Both the position numbers and the translations under genes were made by a program. Under the pieces are notes generated by a model. It was not told the origin of the DNA and searched no databases. It was given only the letters and a program-made list of their open reading frames with translations. A stretch of 64,000 bases of DNA from Liolophura sinensis (lineage: Eukaryota > Mollusca > Polyplacophora > Chitonida > Chitonidae): NCBI RefSeq assembly GCF_032854445.1, contig NC_088305.1, forward strand, positions 9,429,606 through 9,493,605, written 5' to 3'. Each line of letters begins with the position of its first letter. Position 1 is the first letter of the stretch. Below are positions 10,840 through 23,356 of the stretch, in pieces.

Positions 10840-12490
10840 CCAGGCCTAATGGTTAGTTATCAGGCGCCGTAATACACTGTTTTGGACAATGTATTTATCA
10901 GCGTCTTGGGACACTTTGCTTTACTTTCGTATAAAAGAGTTAATGGACAGTGGATGAGGGAACCGGGTGAATGTAACAGACTCTCAAAACACAAGTCCAT
11001 CTTAAAGAGTTCTAGATTCTCTTGTCTTTATTACTTTTTGATGATAAGTAGTAACCGTTCTCTTTGATTAATACCATAATCGCCCTCTTTGATTCTCAAC
11101 ATTAATAATACTTCTCTGTTACTGAGGTTACCATGGTGACAGCTCACTTCCAAGAGAAATTTTTCCTTTGTGTTTATGTAGTAAAATTGTAAAATTCAAC
11201 CCCCAAAAAGGTAAATCTCTTAATTCTCGCATGGCACGATGCCTTACCACGACATGCAACTTGCACTTCTCTCAGCAAGATATCAAAAAATCAACCCAGC
11301 ATGACTGCCATGTTTTTTTAGTCTTTTCCGCTGGAAGTGAAGTCATTGTATTTTGTGACCTTGATGAACTTCATGTGGGTGGACAATTCTGATACAGATA
11401 AAATTCTGATACATGTATTGGGTGAAAAATAAAACAATGCAGAAATTTATAGCGTATAAAGAGTCTATGGTGTCTGCGTGGCAGGGTTATCCAATCAGTG
11501 CACAAAACACTCTTCAGTTCGAAGCCAAGTCTTGGGCCCAACTGCACCGATTGCGCATGTGTAACGTATAATGTTTGTTCCATATTGTTGGTAAAATGTA
11601 TTAAATGCAGGCGGACAGGGCAGCTGTGTATCGATGTCTGACTACAACCCGTGTGTCTTCAGTAAGTTTATACAATTAGTTATACAAAAAGAAAACGACA
11701 TCTTTAGTTTATCATTTTAATCATAAAATATACATGCCAGATGCATATATAGGCGGTCACGTTTGAATTCATGCCTGATTTCAGATCATTAAAGTCGTCT
11801 TATATTTAGCCTTCTGTCCTTCAGTTCAAGTCGGCTCTTTGCCCGTTTTGAGTAAGTACCGTGCTGATATTCCCCGGAATCTCCCAACACGTTTGGTCTG
11901 TGATATCTAGTTAACTTGATATATGTCTTGTATTATCTTCTTATTCCTTTTTTATTTAATTTAAGTCTTTTTTTTAAGTCCTCTGATTATTCAACATCAG
12001 TTTGACGTCATGGGTCACGGTTCAATGTACGATTTTCACGAGTGATTTGATTCCAAAGTTCACAAGTGATTTAACTCCACTGTTAACAATTGTTTGGATT
12101 CGACGGTTTTTGGAACAATTTGTTTCCAGCGTTCATGGGCCGGTTGACTCTTCCTTTAGATAAAAAAAGACAACAAATAAAGAACATATGAGAGTGCGAC
12201 AGATACAGCTCCATTTATAATGATTGTTCTCTAGCCTTTGGGGATCTGCATACGGAACTAATGTGCCTTTTGGAGCAACTGTTATTTCCGCAGGGCTGTT
12301 AAATTTGGTAACGTGAAGATAAGATGTGCCAACAAGATAAAGATAAATAACGACTGTGAAAGTGGGTGGGGATGGGGATATGATGAGGCGCGGGAGGGTG
12401 GTGGTGGTGGGCAGGGACAGAGACAGGCGGAGAACAAGGAAACGCGGTATATGCATTACTTTGACAGTATTTCACTTGCAGCACTTTACA

Positions 12491-12515
12491 CTAATGTAGA
12501 ACAAACCTACATTAG
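12491..12515. other. Perfect 9-bp hairpin in D1 copy 1
   Basis: CTAATGTAG, 7-base loop, CTACATTAG. The equivalent place in D1 copy 2 (about 15,845) does not preserve it, so selection is unlikely. Confidence 0.4.
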
Positions 12516-13750
12516 CAATTTGGTACAACTTACAAAAAGAAATATTGACATAGATTGTTCCACATCCTCAACCACCTCTATCCTACTGCTTCTTCTCCAG
12601 TCCACAATCACGATGCTAGATATCACAGTGCTTCTGCAGAAGGCGTCACCTGATATTCTTTTAAAGCATTAAGTTTGCTTTCGTTTTAAACCACATTCAC
12701 ATATATACTGTGATTATATTAAACAGCACAAGCATTTAACAATGGATTGAGCGTTATGCCAACAGGTATCTCAAAGACAAAAACAGACGTATCATTCAGT
12801 TACAGTAAGATCGCCGTCTTATAGATTCTTGCAACTTGCACATGTCCTTATGCCAAAACCAGTCAACTGAGCAGAACGTCATTGTTTATAAACGAAGCGC
12901 CGATAAACGAAGTGTATGATGAGGAAACAGAAGAAAAAATGCAGTGACATTTCTCACCGGAAATACTGAAATATTCACCTACAGTTTTCATTTTCTGAGT
13001 AAAAAGTGAGAATGCGATTAAACGCCGAGCACTTTAAATTATGTTTTATGTTGTGATTAAGATTGATGTTGTCAAGTGGAACGTTCTAAAATAGAGCTCA
13101 AGCAGTGAAGTGGTGTCAATTTATATCGTCCATTTTTATTGGTATGATCAAACAGGAGATCTCTTGAAAGAAACTCGAGCTTTTTTTAACAGGCAGATAT
13201 TACTATTTTGGGCTTTTCTAAAAACAAGGCAAATCAATATGCCATCATACTAATCGAAATGGACGTTTAAAGACAAAAGAGGGACAAAAACACACCATAG
13301 AAAACAAATATTATTTCAGAACAATAACTGGCTTTCTCAAGTGTGAATCGATCGCCATCAACATGTAGACGCCGGAGCAAATTCCCATTCTTGCGAAAAC
13401 TTCAAACGAGTTGCGTTTGTTACATCCATCTAGGCTCACTCGTCAGACTTTCGACAGAACGCGTCGAAAAGATGTTTTTTGAGGGCTTAACTAGACATGG
13501 TACTTTGCTCAGAATGACAGAAATTGAAATGAACAACTGTATTATTTCTCCAAGACAAACTCTTAACAACGTGTTTATCACGTTATTTCTCGTTAAGCGT
13601 AAAGGAGAGCTACATCGTCACGCGTTAGTGAAGTCAGTGACTAAATATGTCCATGTACGTGTACATCAGGGCCATGCTACAGTACACTGCATGAAACCAG
13701 TATATAAAACAAGGACTGTCTGTAATGACTCCTACTGGAAGTAATTATTT

Positions 13751-14221
13751 GTCCTTGTTCGTTTTCCTGGTTATGTACAAATTAGAATAGCCAGAAATGT
13801 ACAATTACATGTATCAATGTTTGATGGCAGGTTTTGATATTTGGTAGAAAACGGTGAATTCGACGTTATATATTTCCCGCATGTAAAGTAACTCAGGGCT
13901 AATAAGTGAACATACAAAAAATACTTATGCTTTTTAAACATAAACTTGTGTTTTTTCCACCAAACGTCGTGTGCCATAGTTGAACAACTCTGTGGGATCG
14001 ACACAACTACACATGATATGCATACAGTACCTCATTTTGGTTCAAAGCAAGTTTGTGTTTTATTATTTTGTAACTCAAGGATGTCTACTTTAAATGTATG
14101 TGTCTAGCACGTTTCTGTGATAAATGAAAATAGGGTTTGGATCCCACAGTCACCGCCTTGGGTCAGAAAGTATCCGATTATGGGCGGATCAGTTTTGTGA
14201 CTTCATTAATGTTAAATCTTG
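13751..14221. other. Spacer between D1 copies
   Basis: About 470 bp with no match to the D1 copies. The minus-strand frame at 13,771-14,004 has no family resemblance. Confidence 0.5.
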
Positions 14222-14329
14222 TGCATTGAGTGAGTGCTTGAGGTTTAACGTCGTACTGAACAATTCAGTCATATAGGAGTCCATGTGATGTGCCTCCTTG
14301 TTGCAGGGCGGATTTCCACTGCTCTTTTT
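14222..14329 (-). mobile_element. SINE-B, 3' fragment on the minus strand
   Basis: Read on the plus strand it begins with the reversed tail (GAGTGAGTGCTTGAGGTTTA), then the reversed core (ACGTCGTACTGAACAATTCA), then CCTCCTTGTTGCAGGGCGGA, and stops within the body. It lies directly against the left edge of D1 copy 2 (14,340), so it may mark a duplication junction. Confidence 0.85.
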
Positions 14330-15228
14330 TTCTGTTTCTTTAAGTCTTATTTATAGATATAAACCTTATCCACCCCCTTGTTGGTTGTACATATAGACTA
14401 GAGCGCTTACAGCCCCATTCATTCTGAATGAAGACATCCGATCACATCGATCTATACCCAGACTGACGGAAATTCTCCGTCAGCCAGACCCAATGGTTAG
14501 TTATCAAGCGCCCTAATACACTGTTTTGGACAATGTATTTATCAGCGTCTTGGGGCACTTTGGTTTGATTTCGTGTAAAGGAGTTAATGCACAGTGGATG
14601 AGGGAACCAGGTGAATGTAACAGACTGTCGAAATACAGGTCCATCTTAGAATGTTCTAGATTCTCTTGTCTTTATTACTATTTGATGCCAGAATTAATGG
14701 TACTTCTCTGTTACTGAGGTTACGATGGTGTTGATGTTAACGGCTTCCAGGAGAAATCGTTCCTTTGTGTTTATGTAGAAAATTTGTAATATTTAACACC
14801 AAAAATATAAATCTCTTTACTCTCACACGGCTGGATGTCCTACTATTGCATGCGACTCGTACCTTTCTCAACAACATATGAAAAAATCAACCCAGCATGA
14901 CTGCCATGTTTTTAGTCTTTTCCGCTGGAATTGAAGTCGTAGTATTTTGTGACCTTGATGAACTTCAAGCGGGGTGGTTTGTAGCACTGGGCAAAAAGTT
15001 TTCAGTTCTATCCACCACAGAGAAAATTCTGATATATTTTAACTGCACCAATTGCGCATGTGTAACGTATAACAGAGCGGCACATCTTTTCCATATTTTG
15101 ACATATGCAAATGTTTTTAGTGTGTTTTTTATTTCTTGTGAAAATCAGTTGATGCACGACATATGTACATGTATATGGTTCCATATTGTTGGTAAAATGT
15201 ATACAAAGTAGTCTCTAGATGTCTGACT

Positions 15229-15520
15229 AAAACCTGTGAGGGGGCCTCCGTGGCTCAGTCGGTTAGCGTGCTAGCGCAGCGTAATGACCCAGTACCCTCT
15301 CACCAATGCGGTCGCTGTGAGTTCAAGTCCAGCTCATGCTGGCTTTCTCTCCAGCCGTAAGTGGGAAGGTCTGCCAGCAACCTGCGGATGGTCGTGGGTT
15401 TCCCCCGGGCTGTGCCCGGTTTCCACCCACCAAAATGCTGGCCGCCGTCGTATAAGTGAAATATTCTTGAGTAGGGCGTAAAACACCAATCAAAAAAAAA
15501 AAAAAAACAAAACCTGTGAG
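15229..15520 (+). mobile_element. SINE-A, full length, with 12-bp TSD
   Basis: Best reference copy of SINE-A; element about 15,241-15,508. The head has an A-box TGGCTCAGTCGG at 15,251 and a B-box-like GAGTTCAAGTCC near 15,318. The GC-rich body and 3' core (GTATAAGTGAAATATTCTTG) follow, and the copy ends ACACCAATC plus an A-rich tail. Perfect flanking repeats AAAACCTGTGAG lie at 15,229-15,240 and 15,509-15,520. D1 copy 1 holds the unfilled site near 11,640-11,665 (ACTACAACCCGTGTG then TCTTCAGTA), so insertion followed the duplication. The 65-codon frame at 15,284-15,481 is inside the SINE. Confidence 0.97.
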
Positions 15521-16380
15521 TCTTCAGTACGTGTATACAACTAGCTAAAACAAAACATCTATATCGTGATATCTATTTAACTCCATATAAGCCTTGTGTT
15601 ATCTTTTTATTTAAGATCTGTGATTATCCAACATCAGTTTGACGTCATGGGTCACAGATATATCTGCCATGTTCACGAGTGATTAGATTCCAAAGTTCAC
15701 GTGTGATTTGACTCCACAGTTAACGATTGATTTGATTCAACGAGCCATTGAATTCCTCAGTTCACGAGTTTTGGACGAAGACAGACGCAGAAGAAGGAAA
15801 CGCAATACAGTGTATGTATGATTCAGCCATTATTCCACTTGTACTACGCAAACCTGCATAAGTCGTTTGGTATGGACATCTTACATTAAGAAATATTGAT
15901 AAATGCTGATTGTCCCATACTCCCACACACCTCTAACCTCCTCTTTCCTCACGAGTCCTCTTTCGCGATGCTACATACGAGAATACTTCAGAAGGCGTTA
16001 CCTAATATCGTTTTAATAATTAATTTGGCTTCTTTTTAGCCATGATTAGATTGAACAGCACAAAACTTTCATAATGAAATGAACGTTATGCAAATAGGTA
16101 TTTTAAGGAAAAAGACAGACATACCAATTAGTGAGAGTAAAAGCAGATCCCATAGTTCCTTGGAACATAAGAACATAGCCTTAGGCAAAAACCAGTGTCA
16201 ACTGAACAGAACGTTATTGTTCATAAACAGAACACCGATAAACGGAGCGTATGATGAGGAAACAGACAAAAACAGTGGGAAAAGTCAAGTGACATTTCTC
16301 ATCACTGAAATACTCACTTGCAGATTTCAGTTTTTATTCGAAAAATGAAAATGCCATTACACACCGAACACTTTAAATTA

Positions 16381-17255
16381 CACTACTGCCGGATCCTAAC
16401 GATAAACTCTACGCGTATCAGTGGCCCATTCTAAGCTCATCTTGTTCGAATGTGGGGTGGATCCTACGCGGATCGTACGGCCATGATGAGTGGCCCATGG
16501 CGGATCTTGATCGGCCGGCACATGTTGTCTCGTTTAGACCGTTTTACGGCACTTTAGCCTTAGCCTAAACGCCAGCTGTAAACATGACATATCTTCAGTT
16601 GGCTTACCTGGTAAAGCAGGCGTGGTGGTGAGAAAAGTGTTAGTGAACGATTTATCATTTGCCTAACTCTCATGAATTCAAGCCAGTAAGAAGATGAGCT
16701 AGCCCAGTACATGGCTTTCGAGGTTCGCTTTCGCGTTTCTAGTTTATTTAAGTCAGTGGAAATCCTATCCGCATTTCAGGACAAATATTACTAATATAGT
16801 ACTAATATTACAAAGTATCCTTTAGTGGTTCATAAACTTCCAGGTATTATTTCTGTTGTAACTTTACACCATATTTAGCACTTAATAGCAAATAATTGCG
16901 GAAACAGTCAAAATCATGTGTGGAAATCATGTGCAAATTAGTAATCACGCCTGTAACTAGACCGTTTGTGAATAGTGTCAAATTTAGCGGCATTTGTTGT
17001 AAGTTAGATTAGTTTATGTGTGAATGTTAGTGTATGTCGTAAAACCCTACGCGGATGATGGTCGGACCCTACGCCATCATACGCGGATCTTACGCCCATC
17101 ATACGCAGATGGTACACCTACCTTGGCTGTATGATCGGCGTATGATGTGAACATCTTCCTGAGATATTACGCCATCCCTGCGCAGATGTTCCGACCCATG
17201 TCTGTACGAGATATATCGTTTGGATCGAGAAGTTCTGCATATTTTGTGTGGTCAT
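16381..17255. mobile_element. Unclassified ~875-bp insertion in D1 copy 2
   Basis: Copy 1 runs uninterrupted from ACTTTAAATTA (13,045) to TTGTCAAGT (13,070). Copy 2 has about 875 extra bases between the same anchors. The insert is richer in CpG than its surroundings. It carries repeated variants of CCTACGCGGATC near both ends (16,465; 17,047; 17,079; 17,100). No long open frame, no clear terminal inverted repeat and no certain target-site duplication were found. It could be a non-autonomous DNA transposon with subterminal repeats. A deletion from copy 1 is the alternative. Confidence 0.55.
17041..17200. repeat. Short CpG-rich subrepeats (TACGC(G/C)GAT type)
   Basis: Several close variants of CATACGCGGATCTTACGC and ACGCAGATG occur within 160 bp, some inverted (GATCGGCGTATGATG). 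Related motifs occur at 16,410-16,510. They look like internal or subterminal repeats of the surrounding insertion. Confidence 0.5.
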
Positions 17256-17905
17256 TAGACTTAGTTTGTCAAGTAAACCGCTAAAAACCCTAGTCACGAA
17301 GTGGTGTCAATTTATTTCGTCAATTTTTATTGGCATGATCAAACAGGAGATCTCGTGAAAGCAACTCGATCTTTTTTAAACAGGCAGATATTACTATTTT
17401 GAGCTTCGGTAAAAACAAAGCTAATCGATGTGCCATAGTTTTTGTCGAATTAGACGTTTAAAAAAAGGAAAAACAAAAACGCACCATAGAAAACAAACAT
17501 TATTCCAGAACAATAACTGGCCTTCTGGAGTGTGAATCGATCGCCATCAACAAGTAGACAACGAAACAAAATCTCATTCTTGCAAAAAATTCAAACGAGT
17601 TGCGTTTGTTACATCTATTTAGACTCACTTGTCAGACTTCCGACAGAACACTTCGAGCAGAAGTATCTAGGACCTTAACTAGACTTGTTACTTTGCTCAG
17701 AACTGTGTCATTTCTCCATGACTAACTCATAACAGCGTGTTTATCGAGTTATTTCTAGCTAAGCGTAACGGAGATCTTCCTCGGTCGATGTGCCTGAAGC
17801 CAATGGCTGAATGAGCCTGTGTACGGATACAGCAGGGCAATGATACAGTGCACAGGAGACCAGTGTAAAAACTAAAGGTTGTCCACAGTGACCCATTCAA
17901 TTAAA

Positions 17906-18379
17906 ATTACGCACCAATCTTCCCAAAACTCCTTTGTCTCAATAAGCAATGATGTCACATGTTCGAATCCAGCTTTCGCGGGCTTTGCTGTGGTTTAAAT
18001 ATGCATGTTTCTGAGGTTTACCAATGATTTACACGAACGGCATGTTTTAAGCTGCTGCCGGATGTGCAAAAAAGAACCTAACACACATCAAACATTTAAA
18101 ATTTATTTATTATTTATTGGTGTCAGTTTTGCGCAGTTTTACACAATTATTTACGAATTGAGGAAAGCACCGCACATAGTCAGACACCCGACAAACATTT
18201 TTCACAAAACCTGACTAATACAGCACCATCACAGATGATTAAAAGTGTGGGCGAAAATTCAGTACATCTCGGACGAACTCACTGCAAAGATAGTGTAAAG
18301 TTAAAAAAAAAGAGTTTTGTCTTTAACAGAAGTCTGCACACAACAAGACAGGATACTTGGGCAAGAGTTAAAAGGTAAA
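17906..18379. other. Unassigned sequence, no gene seen
   Basis: The 69-codon frame at 18,005-18,214 has no recognisable domain. Nothing else. Confidence 0.5.
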
Positions 18380-18560
18380 ACAGCACAGAGAGTAAAAGAA
18401 GAACTAGAAGAGTGTGTTAGTTGAAAAATAGTCACATGTAACCGGTGAAATACGACCTCTTGTCAATTTACCTCCTTTACAGTTTATTCTGTTGATGTAA
18501 ATGCTTAAATAGTCGCAAATTACACGCCGACTAACATCATGGCTTTCAGGAGTTAGACAG
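18380..18560 (+). repeat. D2 module, copy 1
   Basis: Contains CATGTAACCGGTGAAATACG and CTCTTGTCAATTTACC followed by GTAAATGCTTAAATAGTCG. It matches 22,835-22,990 and 44,555-44,945, and more weakly 20,625-20,700. The GCTTAAAT at 18,504-18,511 is the unfilled equivalent of the SINE-A insertion site in the 44.6-kb copy. Confidence 0.75.
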
Positions 18561-20624
18561 AAATAGTATTCAGTGAAGGTGATTGTAATTTATTAGAAGA
18601 ACTAGTGTAAAAGCCAAGCACTATTTGTCGCGGATTGGATCTTGTTTCCTTTCTAAGCAGGAAGTCAACGCAATTTTGTGGAGGCCATTTATACAGAGCC
18701 ATATTTTACCACTAAAAAAAGAAATTCGACGTGATAATTCGTAATAAAGAATTGAACGGAACAAAACTGTCGAAATTGAGTTTCTGCCTTGCAATTTTCG
18801 TTCTTCAAACGGATGCAGGCTGCTGTGGGACACTTTGTGTTCAATGTCCGAGTTGCACTCTCTGTAGAGGGTTCAAAGCCCGTGGAATCATGGTTTCCGA
18901 AAACATATTGAAACAATCTGTGGCAAGTTTCCATTTGTACCGTTCCTTCCTCTTTAATAAGGATTGCTCTTGTCCCCAATAGGTGGTAATTGTATGGAAA
19001 GTTAACATTGTACAGCTCCATTTTATCACAAGAAAAAGTATCCACTCCCTAATTGCCTGTCAGTGTCAGAAAACGTTATGAATTACATATCTTCGTATCA
19101 TTATGCTCCGGATTATATATGCAAATTGTACTACGTAGCGGTCCAAAACATTGGCGTTAAGGGCTTTGTGTTTAATTCCTTTATTTCCCCTCCAAATTTT
19201 ACGACATCGCTGCAAGAGAAACTATCTAGACCAGTTACCTGAGTGTGAGGGCAAATAGTGAGCATGAATTAATCTTGAGCCCTTTGAAATCAAACCCTCT
19301 GATTTCCGGTTAGCTAATTTTCACTGATGAATTGAGCGTGTTGCGATAATGGGATTTTTGTATCCAAAAATGCAATAGCCAACTGAACCAATAATACACA
19401 CAAATCTACTTTGGTTTTACCTTTTTTTCATTTTTTTTTAAGCGACAAAATCAAAAGTGGAATAAAGTGTATGTGGGCGATTGAGCCTCATGTTATATGT
19501 TAGCAGGTGTAAAAGCACAGTCCCAAAAGTGTTATATTAAACAGGCTAACAAGGGAATTTGAAAATAACAATACTGACAGTATGTTTTTGGTGTTGCTTT
19601 GACAGTCAGTATGATGAACGCACACATTTTCTAGATATTAAGAGCAAGATAATATGATTACGCCGTGCCCACGCGTTTTCCCATTTCTGTCTCCATTGTA
19701 TTATAAGTGAGCGGGAGTTTTGCGAGTTTGGTACTGTTGCAAGTGCTTTAAAGTTGAAGACGTCACCAGAGTGTTATAACATAAAAACAATTATGATTTC
19801 TAAAATACATTTTTTACATTTTCGGAATTAACGTAGAAGCTGTGGCAATAATTGACAGAAATATAGTGATATCTCTACTAGGCTTACTCAAAACTAAATT
19901 TCAGAACTGATTTTATTCCCAACTAATGCAATGAAATAAATACAGCGGTAGAAAAATGATTTTACGTAACCTATGTTTTTACCTCACGATTCGCATAGTG
20001 ATAAAAAACGTAGGATTTAAATGCTTGAAGCAAAATAGGGCTTAAATAGATATATAAGCTAAAAAACTAAAAAGACAACGAGAATAGACTGAGGTAAATC
20101 AAATCAAAGATATAGTCTGATTTAGGTCCCTTTTATTTGAATTTATCACTGTGAAAGCCGTAAGCCAGCGCAATTTATTCGTCTAGGATGTATGGTATCA
20201 CGTCAGTTACAAAAACACATCAGGATTTAGTGTAAAACACTTGTCGCTATTTTCTTCCGATGGAAATATTCTGTCTCAAAAACACTGTATCAACAGATAA
20301 CAACTTATTTATCATTAATTTTGCTACGGAAGTTATTAGATTCCCGCCACGTGCTGGCCGGAAATAAATCTTGACCTACCGGAAATGTGTCTGTATGTGG
20401 TTCTTCCTACAAATTCGTTTTGTTAGATCTCAAATACTTCTATCTTTACAACAGGGCTAACATCACAGGCCACATGTAAACTATACTGGCTATCGTACAC
20501 AAATGCTACTCTCACTACTGATAACAGCGTAAACCGTATCTCCCTTTATTCATCTGCGTTACATTATAAGGACTGATACACTGGCTGGTGCATAATAAAG
20601 ACTATGCAGCCACAATAGTTTGAT
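18561..20624. other. Unassigned sequence, no gene seen
   Basis: AT-rich. Frames at 18,621-19,045 overlap on both strands. The cysteine-containing plus-strand frame at 18,731-18,982 has no signal peptide and no splice or homology support. Confidence 0.5.
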
Positions 20625-20700
20625 AGTTGTTGGTTAATGGCCACACGTAACCGCTGAAAATCGACTCTGGGAATTTACTTCATTCAGACTAAACAAAAAA
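20625..20700 (+). repeat. D2 module, degraded copy
   Basis: ATAGTTGTTGGTTAATGG then CCACACGTAACCGCTGAAAA aligns with the start of the other D2 modules. Similarity fades after GAATTTACTTCATT. Confidence 0.5.
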
Positions 20701-22834
20701 TCTTAATTTTAACTGGAAGTGTATTGTTTGAGCAATGTTAGAATGTAATCTGTAAATATGACATGATACTTCTACAAAAAAAAAACAGAACTGTTAATGT
20801 CACTAGCCTAGAATCACTCAAAATTCTATATTGTCAAAAATGTAATAAAGAGTTATTATTAGTTATTAAAACCATGCAAAGGAATCGATCTTTAATCTGG
20901 GTATACAGTACAAAATACTACACCATGGAGAGAATGCAGTATTCATTTTAACAACTGAATATATCAAAATAACATCAAACAAGTTTTTAAAATACCGAAA
21001 GAAAAATGCAAGCTACTGAAAATGTTCATAAATCCTTCTCTGAAGAACAAGGAAACACAAAGACCCTAAAAACTGAAGAAAAAAGGCCTTTTAGTGATCT
21101 GTATGTATTCCTGGTGTAATAATATACTGTGGTATGGGAGAAAAACTGGCTTAGCGTAGGCTTCTACGTATCTGAAGGCATGAACTATGAAGGTACAGAC
21201 CAGTAATATCACTTTGAGGATTCCATACCTTAGTCCTTGGCTTCCCCATGAATTGCAGTATAAGGTAATTTATTTTGCTGTATTCAGCCTTGTTGTTGAG
21301 ACAAACGCCTTTCTCTAAGATTTAGTTAATGTGTTCCTTTTTTGGGGCATGCTTACTGCCACGCCCACTTGAGTGTATGTGGTTTGGGGTCGCACTGAGC
21401 TAATAGCTTTATCCAAATGATTACTCTGATTAATTTCTGTGTGAAAACATTTCCAAACACTGCGGCACATATCATCATCAATCTGATATCAGCTTTTAAA
21501 CAGCCGAATACATTCTTATATATTCATATTTATGCTCTTTCATATATTCATATATTATGTCTGGCTTTTGTAAATTGGACAATTTTCAAGCCACGTAGTT
21601 GCTTTAGAACTTCATTTGAACAGAAGAAGTGGGCAGTAAAAAAGCGTCATGATCAGTATGAAATCAACAATTCTCTTGCCTTAGACATCAGCAAGACTTC
21701 ATCTTGTAATTTATCATGCAATTTCCATTCGTTATGGGAATATACTCGCACAAAAACATTTATAAGACAAGGGTTTTTTTAATAAAAGTACGATCTGTGA
21801 CAAGTAGTGTCCCATTCAAAGAGCAACTTCCGAGACTAAAAATATGTTCTATACTAATGTTACGTACTTACCTTTTGACTGAAAGTGGACTCTAAAGGTA
21901 ATGATCGTTTAACACATGACAAATAAATTGTGCATCGCAGTGATTGCACTATGTTAAAGAAATTCATTCATCGTAATAGATATATTTGTTTCATCAAGAA
22001 TTTGTGGTTAATACCTGTTAATATTTAGATGCCAGAGATTTTACAGCTTTTTAGTTCCCAGTCGGTAAAAGTTTCTCCAAAGCAAAACCACTAACTTAAC
22101 AACGCTGGGAAACAGCTTTTATTTAATACCTTAAACGAAGGTCAGGAGACGTTCCAGCTGAAATTGTATCTCAGACATTAACATGGCAGTACATATCGAT
22201 CTCGGATGTATAAAGTTGGAGAATTTACCGTCTAGGGCAGGTTGACATCTACCACAAGCAATCGTGAACGGAAGCAGAATTCCGCCTGACTACATATACG
22301 GCCGATCTGCTTTCAAGTGCTGTTACACACTCGATGAGTGGAAAGCCACTAAAAGTTCCATTATGTCTCTTTTTAGTGCGGTTTTCGAAAGAGTTCTTTG
22401 AAATAAATCAAAACATTATTTTCTAAATCTCATGACACTAGTACATCAAACATCATGGCACACGTCCAGGGTTTTAAAAGAGTCAGTTTTTCATACAGAG
22501 CAGAGAATTAACTTTAGCTCGGATGATATAACATAAAACATACATAATTCACATTATACGTCTGTGTAAATGTTACCTCATATCCATTGTCTGGCTCAAT
22601 GGAACACGTTCCGACGAGAACAAATCACGGGGTTCGATCAAGCGACAGTATACCAACACCTGGCCGACAGGTGTAGTAGACGTTACAGCTTTGTATTATC
22701 TACATAGTCAAACCCGTTCAGAAATGACGCGTTTGTCAGTTATTAAGTCGGTGCCATGATCTAAATTAAAAGATGATCCATTTTTATCAAGTAATACTTT
22801 ATAATATAATTAAGACGTACATCAAAGAGAGAAA
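20701..22834. other. Unassigned sequence, no gene seen
   Basis: The 121-codon frame at 21,417-21,782 sits in AT-rich sequence with tandem TATTCATAT motifs near 21,520-21,555 and has no domain that I recognise. No other feature. Confidence 0.5.
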
Positions 22835-22990
22835 GACCAGAGCAACAATGACAGTGTGATAGCTGGCAAATGGTCACACGTAACCGGTGAAATACGCCCT
22901 CTTGTCAATTTACCTCGGGGGTTTATTATAACTGTGTATGTAAACCCATATATAGTAGGAAATTATACGTGCCCTAGCTATGGCTTAACT
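22835..22990 (+). repeat. D2 module, copy 2
   Basis: GTGTGATAGCTGGCAAATGG, CACACGTAACCGGTGAAA, then CCTCTTGTCAATTTACC and AGGAAATTATACG align with 18,400-18,530 and with 44,570-44,640. Confidence 0.75.
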
Positions 22991-23356
22991 TGAAAAAATC
23001 CAGTTTATTAGACGTCACTGGTCTCAAAATGCTGTATTATCATCACATTTAACATACAATCACATAAGCTAGCCCAAAGAAATGGTGGTAATTTGAAGAT
23101 TTATCCCGATTAAGGGGACTACAAACTTACTTACCTTTATCAATGTTGTTACTGAGGGTTTTGTCCCCTTTTGAAGGGTTGATTCAGTCTTTTCCATCCA
23201 AGCACTTGTCAGAATATTCGTCAGTTGACATGTATAAGCATTTGCTGGGCATCTCTCCACGCATGTACATGAACAGTCAATAGTCATGATAAAGCAAAAT
23301 CAAAATCTCCAATGTAATAGTACTCCAACGTAATACACCAACACACTATTATTTAA
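22991..23356. other. Unassigned sequence, no gene seen
   Basis: The minus-strand 72-codon frame (23,069-23,287) has several cysteines at its N-terminal part but no support from a duplicate or from splice sites. Confidence 0.5.

Larger units (their letters stand above)
10685..13750 (+). repeat. D1 segmental duplication, copy 1
   Basis: About 3.1 kb that aligns in order with 14,340-17,905. Anchors are 10,715-10,960 with 14,370-14,620; 11,300-11,375 with 14,895-14,970; 11,575-11,700 with 15,180-15,560 (interrupted by a SINE in copy 2); 12,000-12,110 with 15,620-15,770; 12,420-12,660 with 15,780-16,010; 12,740-13,030 with 16,080-16,380; and 13,100-13,620 with 17,300-17,770. Copy 1 lacks both large insertions found in copy 2. 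The 133-codon frame at 13,343-13,744 starts with GTG and is broken in copy 2. The 119-codon frame at 12,313-12,672 is also broken there, so neither looks like a maintained gene. Confidence 0.9.
14340..17905 (+). repeat. D1 segmental duplication, copy 2
   Basis: Tandem paralogue of 10,685-13,750. It differs by a full-length SINE-A (15,241-15,508), an insertion of about 875 bp (16,381-17,255), and a deletion near 15,044 where copies 0 and 1 carry extra sequence. Frames open in copy 1 carry stops or frameshifts here. Substitution between copies is substantial, so the duplication is not recent. Confidence 0.9.

Noticed and set aside
10882-11067. Frame conserved for about 50 codons in both D1 copies (also 14,526-14,717)
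   Set aside because: Both start with TTG just after an in-frame stop. Residue-changing differences outnumber silent ones by about two to one, close to what drift would give. The similarity reflects the DNA duplication.
12313-12672. 119-codon frame with a glycine-rich stretch
   Set aside because: Overlaps minus-strand frames, depends on a G-rich simple stretch, and is broken in D1 copy 2.
13343-13744. 133-codon plus-strand open frame
   Set aside because: Starts with GTG rather than ATG, and the paralogous stretch in D1 copy 2 (17,532-17,900) is frameshifted and has stops.
15284-15481. 65-codon frame
   Set aside because: Entirely within the SINE-A at 15,241. The same applies to frames at 9,508, 23,370, 36,341, 36,952, 37,143, 44,598, 44,720, 46,207 and 52,336-52,776.
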